Below, one piece after another: positions 42,102 to 50,509 of a DNA stretch of 64,000 nt (the stretch's first letter is position 1; each line of letters begins with the position of its first letter). The notes under the pieces are model-generated. The model was not told the origin of the DNA. It searched no databases and was given only the letters and a program-made list of their open reading frames with translations. This stretch comes from RYN-230 sp963720645 (GTDB lineage: Bacteria > Actinomycetota > Actinomycetes > Streptosporangiales > Streptosporangiaceae), in assembly GCA_963720645.1 (NCBI GenBank), contig CAVRFX010000011.1:62001-126000 (forward strand), read 5' to 3'. The position numbers and the translations under genes are program-made.

Positions 42102-43120
42102 ATGCGGGTGGCCAGCCAGGCCAGCGACAGCGGATACCGGTAGTCGATGCTCATGTGCGTGCCCTCGAACAACTCGAGGTGGATCACCTCGTCCGGGACG
42201 TCGGCCTCGCCCAGGGCCGCACGGAAGGCCTGCGCACCCAGGTCGAGGAACCATTCGTCGCGCTTCCCGGCGTCGAGCCAGATCCCGCGGAGCCCGCGCA
42301 GCGCCGCCGCGTGCCCCGGCACCATCCGGACCGGGTCCCAGCCCAGCCAGCGCTGCCACACGTCCGGGCGGAGCCTGCCGGTCTGCGGTTCGAAGGGCAG
42401 CTCCACCTGGCCATCCGGCGTGGCGGAGAAGCACGCCGACACGCCCAGCAGCATCAGCAGGTCGTGATCGGCCTCCTTGGTGAAGGAGACCCGGGACTGG
42501 AAGTCGTCCCACCACCGCCAGATATCCCCGTCGTAGTCGCGCAGGTGACGTGCGGACTTGCCGAACTCGGGGATGTAGCAGAGCTCATAGAGCGAGTCGC
42601 CGGCGTGCGAGGCCAGCGCGCCGAACAGGTCGGGCCGCAGCATCGGGGTGATCATCGCGCCGAACCCCCCGCTGGACTTGCCCGTGATCCCCCGGTGCGC
42701 CGCGGACGGCTGCGTCCGGTAGTGCGCGTCCACCCAGGGCACCACCTCGTCGCACAGGTACGAGTGATACTGGCCGGTGCCCGGGGAGTCCACGAACTGG
42801 CTGCCGCCGTAGCGGGTCCAGGCGTCCACGTAGACCACGATGGTCCCGGGCGCCTGCCCGGAGGCGAACACCGCGTCGGCGGCCTCGGGAAACGGCTGCC
42901 GGTACGGCGAGCGGTTCCGCCACATGGCCAGGTGCCCGGTGTAGCCCTGGATTACGTACACCGTGGCGTAGCGGCGGCCCGGATCGTCGTCGTATCCGGG
43001 CGGGACGTAGACCCACAGCGGTCGCTCGTACGGATCACCGAGCGGGTTGCCGCGCAGCAGCTCGCTGGTGATCACGTGCTCGTCGATCCGGCCGGCCAGG
43101 TCGGCGGACCAGGGCAGCAT
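42092..43120 (-). CDS. Alpha/beta-hydrolase esterase (esterase D/enterochelin-esterase-like)
   Basis: 342 residues, no signal peptide. ERPLWVYVPPGYDDDPGRRYATVYVIQGYTGH is the first strand with oxyanion context; GITGKSSGGFGAMI carries the nucleophile Ser (about residue 155); the C-terminal Asp/His region is LFEGTHMSIDYRYPLSLAWLA. The family cleaves esters of formylglutathione, mycolates or siderophores. A mycolyl-type role is not supported without a secretion signal. ATG 43120 follows GGAGGAGG; the frame upstream to 43168 is not needed. It is divergent from the E1 gene (67 bp). Confidence 0.85.
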   Translation of the reverse strand: MLPWSADLAGRIDEHVITSELLRGNPLGDPYERPLWVYVPPGYDDDPGRRYATVYVIQGYTGHLAMWRNRSPYRQPFPEAADAVFASGQAPGTIVVYVDAWTRYGGSQFVDSPGTGQYHSYLCDEVVPWVDAHYRTQPSAAHRGITGKSSGGFGAMITPMLRPDLFGALASHAGDSLYELCYIPEFGKSARHLRDYDGDIWRWWDDFQSRVSFTKEADHDLLMLLGVSACFSATPDGQVELPFEPQTGRLRPDVWQRWLGWDPVRMVPGHAAALRGLRGIWLDAGKRDEWFLDLGAQAFRAALGEADVPDEVIHLELFEGTHMSIDYRYPLSLAWLATRIAV

Positions 43121-43187
43121 CAGGCCTCCTCCGATGTCAGTAACAGTGCCGCACCCACGGTAGAACAACCGGCCCTACCGTAGAGGA

Positions 43188-45459
43188 ATGAGCCCTGATC
43201 AGGCGGAACGAGCGCAGGCGGGACGGGACGCCGCCGAGCGGCATTTCGCCGGGGTGATCGCCGCGCTGGACGGCCTCCGCCCCGATGGCCCCGGGGGCCG
43301 TGCCGCCGCGGCGGGCCCGGTCCGGGACGGCTCCGCCCTGACCGGCCAGCACTGCCTGGACCTGTTCGACGCGCAGCTGGCCAGCCGCCATCTCGACCTG
43401 GCCGCGCGCTGGCTGCGGGCCCGCGGCGCCGGGTACTACACGATCGGGTCATCCGGGCACGAGGGCAACGCCGGCGTGGCCGCGGCGCTGCGGATTACCG
43501 ACCCGGCCCTGCTGCACTACCGGTCGGGGGCGTTCTACCTGGCCCGGTGCCAGCAGGCCACGCCGCCCCGCGACGGGATCCAGGATGTCCTGCTGGGGCT
43601 GGTGGCGGCGGCGGACGAGCCCATCGCCGGCGGCCGCCACAAGGTGTTCGGCCACCGGCAGCTGCATGTCATCCCGCAGACCTCGACCATCGCCTCGCAC
43701 CTGCCCCGCGCCCTCGGGCTGGCCTTCTCCCTCGACCGGTCGGCCCGGCTCGGCCGGCCCGCCGGGTGGCCCCCGGATGCGATCGTGACCGCCAGCCTCG
43801 GCGACGCCTCGCTGAACCATTCCACCGCGACCGGGGCGGTCAACGCCGCCGCCTACTGCGCCTACCAGCATCTCCCGCTGCCGCTCCTGATCGTGATCGA
43901 GGACAACGGGATCGGGATCAGCGTCCGGACGCCACCCGGCTGGGTCCGGGCCGCCGCCCGGGCCGTGCCGGGCTTCGGTTACTTCCACGCGGACGGGTCG
44001 GACCTGGCCGCCGTCTATGACGCCGCGCTCGCCGCCTCGGCCTGGGTCCGGGAACGGCGCAGCCCCGCCTTCCTGCACCTGTCGGTGGTGCGGCTCGGCG
44101 GGCACGCCGGGCTCAGACGTGGAAAGCAGCTACCGCGGGACGGCCGCGGCCGCGGCGGACCTCGCCGCCGATCCCCTGACGGGCACGGCCCGGCTGCTGG
44201 TGGCCGCGGGCATCCTGACCCCGGCCGAGGTGACCGCCCGCTACGAGGAGTCACGGGCGCGGATCCTGGACCGCGCCGCCGGGATGGCCGGCCGCCCGAG
44301 ACTGGCCACGGCCGCCCAGGTGCTGGCCCCCCTCGCGCCCCATCATCCCGGGGAAGTCCGGGCCGGGGCCGCCCTGGCCGCCGGACCGCAGCGCCGCGGC
44401 GAGGTCTTCGCCGGGCGGCTGCCTGAATCGGCGGACGGGCTCACCCTGGCCCAGTCGGTCAACGCGGCGCTGGCCGACGCCCTGGCCGCCCGGCCCGGCA
44501 TGCTGGTCTTCGGCGAAGACGTGGCCCGCAAGGGCGGCGTCTACGGGGTGACCCGCGGGCTCGCCCAGCGGTTCGGCGCCGCACGGGTCTTCGACACCCT
44601 GCTCGACGAGCAGTCCATCCTGGGCCTGGCCCTGGGGGCAGGCCTGGCCGGGCTGCTGCCGGTCCCGGAGATCCAGTACCTGGCGTATCTGCACAACGCC
44701 GCCGACCAGATCCGCGGTGAGGCCGCGACGCTGTCCTTCTTCTCGCAGGCCCAGTACCGCAATCCGCTGGTCGTGCGCATAGCCTCGCTCGCCTATCAGG
44801 AAGGTTTCGGCGGCCATTTCCACAATGACAACGCGGTGGCCAGCCTCCGCGACATTCCCGGCGTCATCATCGCGTGCCCGGCGCGGCCCGACGACGCGGC
44901 CGCCATGCTCCGGACCTGCCTCGCGGCGGCCGAGGCGGATGGCCGCGTCTGCGCCTTCCTCGAGCCGATCGCTCTGTACCACACCAGGGACCTGCACCAG
45001 GCCGGGGACGGGAGGTGGCTGGCCCGCTACGACCCGCCGGGCCTGTGGCCGGCCGGGTACGTGCCGCTCGGCAGCGGCCGCCGCTACGGCAACGGCCGCG
45101 ACCTCACCATCATCACGTTCGGCAACGGGCTGCGGATGAGCCTGCGGGTGGCCGCCCGGCTGGGCGCGGACGGGATCGGCTGCCGGGTGCTGGACCTGCG
45201 CTGGATCGCGCCGCTGCCCGGGGAGGACATCCTGCGCGAGGCCGCGGCCACCGGGCGGGTCCTGGTGGCCGACGAGACCCGGCGCACCGGCGGGGTGTCC
45301 GAGGCCGTCGTCACGACGCTGATCGACGCCGGGTTCACCGGGACGATCACCCGCGTTAACAGCGAGGACAGCTTCATCCCGCTGGGTGACGCCGCCCAGG
45401 CCGTGCTGCTGTCCGAGGCATGCATCGAATCCCGGGCCCGGTCCCTGTTGCCCCAATAA
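43188..45459 (+). CDS. Fused alpha-beta E1 component of a 2-oxoacid dehydrogenase, frame broken once as read
   Basis: One polypeptide of about 756 residues. The alpha half binds TPP: YYTIGSSGHEGNAGVAAAL, HYRSGAFYLAR, GGRHKVFGH and the GDASLNHSTATGAVNAA ... VIEDNGIGIS diphosphate motif. After an insert near 44111-44114 (GGG for GG) the frame must shift by one to read SDVESSYRGTAA and the beta half: VFGEDVARKGGVYGVTRGL, FDTLLDEQSILGLALGAGLAG, PEIQYLAYLHNAADQIRGEA, RIASLAYQEGFGGHFHNDN and VNSEDSFIPLG. The fusion resembles actinobacterial E1-type transketolase-like proteins acting on pyruvate or branched-chain oxoacids. No E2 or E3 gene is adjacent. Confidence 0.85.
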
Positions 45460-45574
45460 TCCAGCCCCGCCCTGTCTATGCTGCTCCCGTGGGGATTCCG
45501 GGAATACCCAGGGGACTTCTCGCGACCGGCTGTGGCCCGCGACGGGCCTGGGCCCCCGGCCGGAGCTCGCCGAC

Positions 45575-45910
45575 GTGGCCCGGCTGGCCGGCCGGGCGCT
45601 CAGCCTGGCCGTGGCCGCCGCCCGGGGCCAGGACGCCCCGGACCCCGGGGCGTATGAGGTGCTGTGGACGGCCCTGCACGGGCAGCGCTGGATGGACGTG
45701 ACGGCCACGGCGATGAACCGGGCCCTGGAGGTGCACCGGATGCTTGCCGAACGCAGCCAGCACCGGCACTTCCGGCTCCCTGACCTGATCATCGCCGCGA
45801 CGGCCGAGGAGCACGGCGCCACGGTCCTGCACTATGACGCGGATTACGACCGGATCGCGGCCGTGACCGGGCAGGCGGCGGAATGGGTGGTGCCGCGGGG
45901 CGCTCTCTAA
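45575..45910 (+). pseudogene. VapC-type PIN-domain ribonuclease remnant
   Basis: About 110 codons. The last 75 residues match the C-terminal half of VapC toxins: TATAMNRALEVHRMLAERSQHRHFRLPDLIIAATAEEHGATVLHYDADYDRIAAVTGQ, with two of the four acidic metal ligands. The N-terminal half, with the first catalytic Asp (usual DTSxL), is not found in any frame before it, and no vapB antitoxin is present. It sits tail-on to the E1 gene, so it is a decayed toxin gene. It is convergent with pcaD. Confidence 0.72.
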
Positions 45911-45938
45911 GGCGCCGCGCTCCGGCGGGACTGCGCGG

Positions 45939-46730
45939 TCAGCTCCGCAACGGCGCGACCGTGGCGAGCAGGTGGGCACGCAGCGCTGCGGTCACCTCGG
46001 CCGGGGCGGACACGTTCGCCAGGTGCGCGGCGCCGCGGATCACCCTCAGCCGGGACCCCGTGATCCCCCGGGCGATCACGGCGCCGTGCCACGGCGGGGT
46101 CAACGGGTCTTCCGATCCAGAAATGACCAGGGTGGGTGAGGAGATCGTCGCGAGGCCGGCCCGCAGATCCATGCCCGCGATGGCCTCACAGCAGCCCGCG
46201 TAGCCTTCCGGATCGACCCCATCCAGGGTGGCGGCGAAGGCGGCCGGGACGGACGGGAACCGCGCGGCGAACCCGGGCGTGAACCAGCGGCTCACCACCT
46301 GGGCGGAGATGGATGGCAGGCCGTCACCCCGCACGGTCGCCGCGCGCTGTACCCAGAGGCCGGTATCGGGGAACCTGGCCGAGGTGCAGCACAGTGCGAG
46401 GGCGTCGATGCGCCCGGGCGCGTTCGCGGCCAGCCACATCCCGATCATGCCGCCCAGCGACACGCCGCAGTACGACGCGTGCCCGATCCCGAAGTCGTCG
46501 AGCAGGCGGAGCACGTCCGCACCCAGCTCAGCCAGCGTGTACGGCCCCGCGGGGGCGGGCGAGCCGCCGTGCCCGCGGTGCTCGTAACGGAGCAGCCTGA
46601 AGTGCTCTCCCAGCACGGCCAGCTGCGGTTCCCACAGGTCCCGGGTACTCCCGAGTGAGTTGCCGAGCACGAGGACCGGCGCGTCCCGCGGGCCGTCCAG
46701 CGACGCCGCCAGGCGCACGGAGTCAGACAT
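45939..46730 (-). CDS. pcaD: 3-oxoadipate enol-lactonase
   Basis: 263-residue alpha/beta-hydrolase. VLVLGNSLGSTRDLWEPQL, LLRYEHRGHGGSPAPAGPYTLAELGADVLRLLDDFGI and the nucleophile elbow YCGVSLGGMIGMWLA (Ser about residue 97) are typical of PcaD. Asp and His come in VISGSEDPLTPPWHG and RGAAHLANVSAP. It opens 3-oxoadipate enol-lactone to 3-oxoadipate. ATG 46730 overlaps the end of pcaG (ATGTCTGA). It is the last gene of the pca series. Confidence 0.92.
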   Translation of the reverse strand: MSDSVRLAASLDGPRDAPVLVLGNSLGSTRDLWEPQLAVLGEHFRLLRYEHRGHGGSPAPAGPYTLAELGADVLRLLDDFGIGHASYCGVSLGGMIGMWLAANAPGRIDALALCCTSARFPDTGLWVQRAATVRGDGLPSISAQVVSRWFTPGFAARFPSVPAAFAATLDGVDPEGYAGCCEAIAGMDLRAGLATISSPTLVISGSEDPLTPPWHGAVIARGITGSRLRVIRGAAHLANVSAPAEVTAALRAHLLATVAPLRS

Positions 46731-47301
46731 CGAGGAAGACGGTCTCGTGCTCGCCCTGCAGGTGAATGTGGAACTGGAACCGGTGCTTGCCGTCCGGCTC
46801 CGCGGTCGCGATGAGGGTGTCCCGGCGGGCGGGGTCGGCGATGGCGGACAGCACCGGATCGTCCGCGTTCGCCTCCACCTCATCGGGGAAGTAGATACGG
46901 GTCACCACCCGGTCCAGCAGGCCGCGCGCGAACACCGACACGTCCAGGTGCGGGGCCTCCCGGCCGCCGTCCGGGCTGGGCAGCGCGCCCGGCCGCAGGG
47001 TGACGATCCGGTAGCTGCCGTCCGGCCCGGTCGGGCAGCGGCCGAACCCGCGGAACGCGGCGGTGCCTCCCGCCGCGCCGCGCGGGTCATCCGGATGGGC
47101 GAACCGGCCGTCCGGGTCCGCCTGCCAGGTCTCGATCAGCCCGTCCGGGACCGGCGCGCCCTCGCCGTCCAGCAGCCGCCCGGTGATCGTGATCGCGCCG
47201 GGCGTGTCCTCGGGGACCACCGTCGGGCCGTCCGGCCACGGCAGCCCGATCGCCAGGTACGGCCCGACGGTCTGCGAGGGCGTCAGCGGCAGCCCGGTCA
47301 C
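46723..47301 (-). CDS. pcaG: Protocatechuate 3,4-dioxygenase, alpha subunit
   Basis: 192 residues with TPSQTVGPYLAIGL at the start and the intradiol-dioxygenase beta sandwich: ITITGRLLDGEGAPVPDGLIETWQAD, GFGRCPTGPDGSYRIVTLRPGAL, HLDVSVFARGLLDRVVTRIYFPDE and FQFHIHLQGEHETVFLDV. The alpha subunit lacks the full set of Fe ligands and forms the shared active site with PcaH. Start GTG 47301 overlaps the pcaH stop (GTGA), giving strict coupling and 1:1 production. Confidence 0.94.
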   Translation of the reverse strand: MTGLPLTPSQTVGPYLAIGLPWPDGPTVVPEDTPGAITITGRLLDGEGAPVPDGLIETWQADPDGRFAHPDDPRGAAGGTAAFRGFGRCPTGPDGSYRIVTLRPGALPSPDGGREAPHLDVSVFARGLLDRVVTRIYFPDEVEANADDPVLSAIADPARRDTLIATAEPDGKHRFQFHIHLQGEHETVFLDV

Positions 47302-48062
47302 CGCCCTCCCTCCCTGTTGCCGGCCACGGGCTGCTCCTCGAACACGGTCCCGGCGCTGCCCCGGAGCACGACGTCCCATTCGTAGCCGAGCGCCCAGTCC
47401 GGCTCGGTGAGGTCGATGCTGAAGCGTGAGATCAGCCGCTGCCGGGCCCCCGGGTCCGGGATCGAGTTGAAGATCGGGTCGTATTCGAAGAGGGGGTCGT
47501 TCGGGAAGTACATCTGCGTCACCAGGCGCTGCGTGAACGCCCGCCCGAACAGTGAGAAGTGGATATGCGCGGGCCGCCAGGCGTTGGGGTGATTCCGCCA
47601 CGGGTAGGCGCCGGGCTTGATCGTCACGAACCGGTACCGGCCCTCGGAGTCGGTCACGTACCGGCCCGCGCCGGAGAAGTTCGGGTCGAGCGGGGCCGGG
47701 TGATTGTCCACCGTGTGCTGGTAGCGCCCGGCCGCGTTAGCTTGCCAGACCTCCACCAGCGTGTCCGGGATGGGGCGCCCGTCGCTGTCCAGCACCCGCC
47801 CGGTCACGATGATCCGCTCGCCGAGCGGCTCCCCCGCATGCTGGGTGGTCAGGTCCGCGTCGGCGGGCGCGACCCGGCCCTCACCGAGCAGCGGCCCGGT
47901 GATCTCGGTCAGCCGCTGCGGGATCGTCAGCGGCGCCTGCCGCGGCGCGCGCAGCGCGGTGGACCGGTAGCCCGGCGAGTCCAGCGGCGGGTGCAGGCCC
48001 CGGGGCCGCTCGTAGGAGGGCAGGATCAGCCCGGCAGGGGGCGACGGCGGGTGCGTGGTCAT
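47298..48062 (-). CDS. pcaH: Protocatechuate 3,4-dioxygenase, beta subunit
   Basis: 254 residues carrying the non-haem Fe(III) site: Tyr in GRYQHT-type context, then YPWRNHPNAWRPAHIHFSLFG with Tyr and two His ligands. Also ITGPLLGEG, GERIIVTGRVLDSDGRPIPDTLVEVWQANAAGRY and FDP-like LFEYDPIFNSIPD. With PcaG it cleaves protocatechuate between its hydroxyls to 3-carboxy-cis,cis-muconate, the entry step of this gene series. It starts 17 bp after pcaJ. Confidence 0.95.
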   Translation of the reverse strand: MTTHPPSPPAGLILPSYERPRGLHPPLDSPGYRSTALRAPRQAPLTIPQRLTEITGPLLGEGRVAPADADLTTQHAGEPLGERIIVTGRVLDSDGRPIPDTLVEVWQANAAGRYQHTVDNHPAPLDPNFSGAGRYVTDSEGRYRFVTIKPGAYPWRNHPNAWRPAHIHFSLFGRAFTQRLVTQMYFPNDPLFEYDPIFNSIPDPGARQRLISRFSIDLTEPDWALGYEWDVVLRGSAGTVFEEQPVAGNREGGR

Positions 48063-48079
48063 CGGGGCTGCTGCTCCTT

Positions 48080-48937
48080 CTAGCTCGGCTTGTCCGCCCG
48101 GTTCTGAGGCTGGCTGGGACCCTGAAGCTGGCTCGGCCCCTGAAGCTGGCTCGGCCCCTGAAGCTGGCGCAGTGCGGTGAGCTCAGCGGCGGTAGGGGGC
48201 TCGAGGGTGCGCAGCGAATCCGAGACCGCGAGCTCCCAGCCGGTCTTGGCCGCCACGTCCGCCACCGTCACCCCCGGATACAGCCCGGTCAGCGTGAGCT
48301 CGCATGTCGCCGGGTCCGGTTCGAGGATGCCCAGGTCGGTGATGACCTTCCGCGGGCCCGCGCCGGCCAGCCCCAGGCGCTCCCGGTATCCGGCCCCGTC
48401 CCCGAACCCGACCGAGGTCACGAAGTCGACCCGCTCCACGAACGACCGGCGGCTCTGCCGGACCACCACGATCACCTCACGGCACGAGGCGGCGATCTCC
48501 GGGGCGCCACCGGCCCCGGGCAGCCGGACCGCGGGCTGGGCGTAATCGGGGCCCACCACCGTCGTGTTGATGTTCCCGAACCGGTCGATCTGCGCGGCGC
48601 CGAGGAAGCCGATGCCGATCCGGCCGGGCTGCAGCCAGTAGTTGAAGATCTCGGGCACGCTCACGACCGCCTCGGCGGTCTCGGCGAGGATCCCGTCACC
48701 GATCGACAGCGGCAGCCGGTCCGGCCTGGCCCCGATCGTGCCCGACTCGTAGATGAGCACGAGGTTCGGCGCGTGCGTGGCCCGGGCCAGGTTGGCCGCG
48801 GCGCTGGGCAGCCCGATGCCCACGAAGCAGGTCATGCCGTCGCGCAGGGCGCGGGCCGCGCAGGCCGTCATCATCTCGTCGGCGCTGAAGGCCGCCGGGT
48901 CCTTCGTCGCCGGCCCGGCCGCCCCGGTGGCGTTCAT
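48080..48937 (-). CDS. pcaJ: 3-oxoadipate CoA-transferase, beta subunit
   Basis: 285 residues. MMTACAARALRDGMTCFVGIGLPSAAANLA is the class I CoA-transferase subunit B start, and LVLIYESGTIGARP carries the catalytic Glu in ESG context. SIGDGILAETAEAVVSVPEIFNYWLQPGRIGIGFLGAAQIDRFGNIN and VVVRQSRRSFVERVDFVTSVG follow. Beyond the usual end there is a low-complexity tail of repeated QLQGPS (from an 18-bp DNA repeat). ATG 48937 is used; ATG 48946 overlaps the pcaI stop (ATGA) but leaves no room for an RBS. Confidence 0.9.
   Translation of the reverse strand: MNATGAAGPATKDPAAFSADEMMTACAARALRDGMTCFVGIGLPSAAANLARATHAPNLVLIYESGTIGARPDRLPLSIGDGILAETAEAVVSVPEIFNYWLQPGRIGIGFLGAAQIDRFGNINTTVVGPDYAQPAVRLPGAGGAPEIAASCREVIVVVRQSRRSFVERVDFVTSVGFGDGAGYRERLGLAGAGPRKVITDLGILEPDPATCELTLTGLYPGVTVADVAAKTGWELAVSDSLRTLEPPTAAELTALRQLQGPSQLQGPSQLQGPSQPQNRADKPS
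48121..48170. repeat. 18-bp tandem repeat in the pcaJ tail
   Basis: Two exact copies (48121-48138, 48139-48156), a partial third and a degenerate copy before them. They encode repeated QLQGPS at the C-terminus of PcaJ and are frame-neutral. Confidence 0.8.
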
Positions 48938-48942
48938 GCCCC

Positions 48943-49803
48943 TCATCCTCCCCCGTCGGTCCCGGCCCCGGCCAGCGACCCGGCCTCGCCGTAGACCTCC
49001 TCGGCCAGCCACCGGCTGAACCGGTCCCGGTCCCGGCTGATCTCGTCCCACGCCTGGTAGTAGTCGTTGTCACGGGCCGAGTACCCCAGCGCGTAAGAGG
49101 GATGCGACCCGCCGGGTGCCTCGGCCACGAAATCAACGACCCAGGACGGCAGCACGACCGCCCCCGGCTCGGGCCGCAGTTCCGGCACGATCTCCTCGAC
49201 CGTGACGATCGAGCGCCGGGCACACAGCACGGCTTCCTTCTGCACCCCGGTGATGCCCCACAGCTGGACGTTCCCGGCCCCGTCGGCCCGCTGGGCGTGG
49301 ATGATCGCGACGTCCGGGTTCAGCGCGGCCACGGCGGTCAGCCGCTCGCCGGTGAACGGGCAGGTGACCGACCGGATGGCAGGCTGCCCGTCCAGCCCGG
49401 GCAGGCCCTCCAGGCCGGTACCGCTGTAGCCGCGCAGAATCGCGAACGGCACCCCGGACGCGCCCGCCACGTACCGGTTCGCCATCCCCGCGTGGCTGTG
49501 CTCCTCCAGCTGGAGCGGCCCCGGCCACGCATTCTCCACCGCGTCGCGGAACCGGTGCAGGGAGCCGACCCCCGGGTTGCCACCCCAGGAGAAGATCAGC
49601 CGGCTGGCACAGCCAGCCCCGATGAGCTGGTCGTACAGCACATCCGGGGTCATCCGGATGAGGGTCAGATCACGCCGCCGCTGCCGGATCACCTCACGCC
49701 CGGCCGCGAACGGGATGAGGTGGGTGAACCCTTCCATCGCGACCGAATCCCCGTCGTGGACGGCCCGTGTGACGGCATCGGCCAGTGAAACGATCTCTGC
49801 CAT
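48943..49803 (-). CDS. pcaI: 3-oxoadipate CoA-transferase, alpha subunit
   Basis: 286 residues: EIVSLADAVTRAVHDGDSVAMEGFTHLIPFAAGREVIRQRRRDLTLIRMTPDVLYDQLIGAG, then the SWGGNPGVGSLHRFRDAVENAWP loop and NVQLWGITGVQKEAVLCARRSIVTVEEIV, all typical of class I CoA-transferase alpha subunits. With PcaJ it activates 3-oxoadipate with CoA from succinyl-CoA. ATG 49803 follows GGAGG. The thiolase step (pcaF) is missing from the window. Confidence 0.92.
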   Translation of the reverse strand: MAEIVSLADAVTRAVHDGDSVAMEGFTHLIPFAAGREVIRQRRRDLTLIRMTPDVLYDQLIGAGCASRLIFSWGGNPGVGSLHRFRDAVENAWPGPLQLEEHSHAGMANRYVAGASGVPFAILRGYSGTGLEGLPGLDGQPAIRSVTCPFTGERLTAVAALNPDVAIIHAQRADGAGNVQLWGITGVQKEAVLCARRSIVTVEEIVPELRPEPGAVVLPSWVVDFVAEAPGGSHPSYALGYSARDNDYYQAWDEISRDRDRFSRWLAEEVYGEAGSLAGAGTDGGG

Positions 49804-49826
49804 ATCCTCCTGCCCAGAACAGCAAC

Positions 49827-49868
49827 ACCAGTACGGCAACCAGCGCTACCGCAACCACCCGTACCGGT
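49827..49868. promoter_or_regulatory. Inverted repeat upstream of pcaI
   Basis: 10-bp arms (49827-49836, 49859-49868; one mismatch) separated by 22 bp, starting 24 bp before pcaI. The 187-bp gap 49804-49990 is the largest inside the pca series and may hold an internal promoter with this site as operator. No regulator gene is adjacent. Confidence 0.38.
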
Positions 49869-49990
49869 ACCACGGGCAGCCGGGCACCCCGCGCGTACCC
49901 GACACCATCATGGCGATGTGGTCGCGATAAGTACAGCCGTTCGTCATACGGACATTACCCGCCCGGACGGCGCGGGACGCCGCGGCCGGC

Positions 49991-50368
49991 TCACCCGGCC
50001 TCGGCCAGCACCTGCCGGGCGATCGCGAACGCCCGGTTGGCCGCGGGCACCCCGGCGTACACGGCCGCGTGCAGCAGCACCTCGCCGATCTGGTCGGGGC
50101 TCAGGCCGTTGCGCAGGGCGGCCCGCAGGTGCATGGCCAGCTCCTCTTCCTGGCGGAGCACGACGAGCGCGGTGAGCGTGATCATGCTCCGCTCGGCGCG
50201 GGACAGCCCCGGCCGGGACCAGATCTCCCCCCACGCGTAGCGGGTGATGAAGTCCTGGAACGGCGCAGTGAGCGGCGTGGTCGCAGCCACTGCCCGGTCC
50301 ACGTGCTCGTCGCCCAGGACCTCACGGCGGACCGCCATCCCCTGCGCGGCGCGCTCAGCATCGTCCAT
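49991..50368 (-). CDS. pcaC: 4-carboxymuconolactone decarboxylase
   Basis: 125 residues, the normal size of a stand-alone PcaC. RREVLGDEHVDRAVAATTPLTAPFQDFITRYAWGEIWSRPGLSRAERSMITLTALVVL and MHLRAALRNGLSPDQIGEVLLHAAVYAGVPAANRAFAIA contain the family's Glu, His and Arg positions. It decarboxylates 4-carboxymuconolactone to 3-oxoadipate enol-lactone, the substrate of PcaD. It is not fused to pcaD, unlike the PcaL of some actinobacteria. ATG 50368 is preferred to the longer frame. Confidence 0.94.
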   Translation of the reverse strand: MDDAERAAQGMAVRREVLGDEHVDRAVAATTPLTAPFQDFITRYAWGEIWSRPGLSRAERSMITLTALVVLRQEEELAMHLRAALRNGLSPDQIGEVLLHAAVYAGVPAANRAFAIARQVLAEAG

Positions 50369-50509
50369 GGTTCCGCCTTTCACGGCTCCGGGCAGCGACG
50401 CCGCTGCCGGGCCAGGAAGGTTACCCACTCCCGGCACGGCCGGCGCTACCGGCCCGGGCCTGCGGCCCTGGGCGCCGGGGACCTGGCCGCCGGGACCTGG
50501 CCGCCGGTT

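Noticed and set aside
45386..45480. A Cys-rich short reading frame that looked like a cysteine attenuator peptide
   Set aside because: It lies inside the end of the E1 coding region in another frame and no sulfur gene follows.
49827..49920. A Tyr/Asn/Arg/His-rich peptide frame upstream of pcaI
   Set aside because: No start signals and no homology; it probably reflects the imperfect inverted repeat there.
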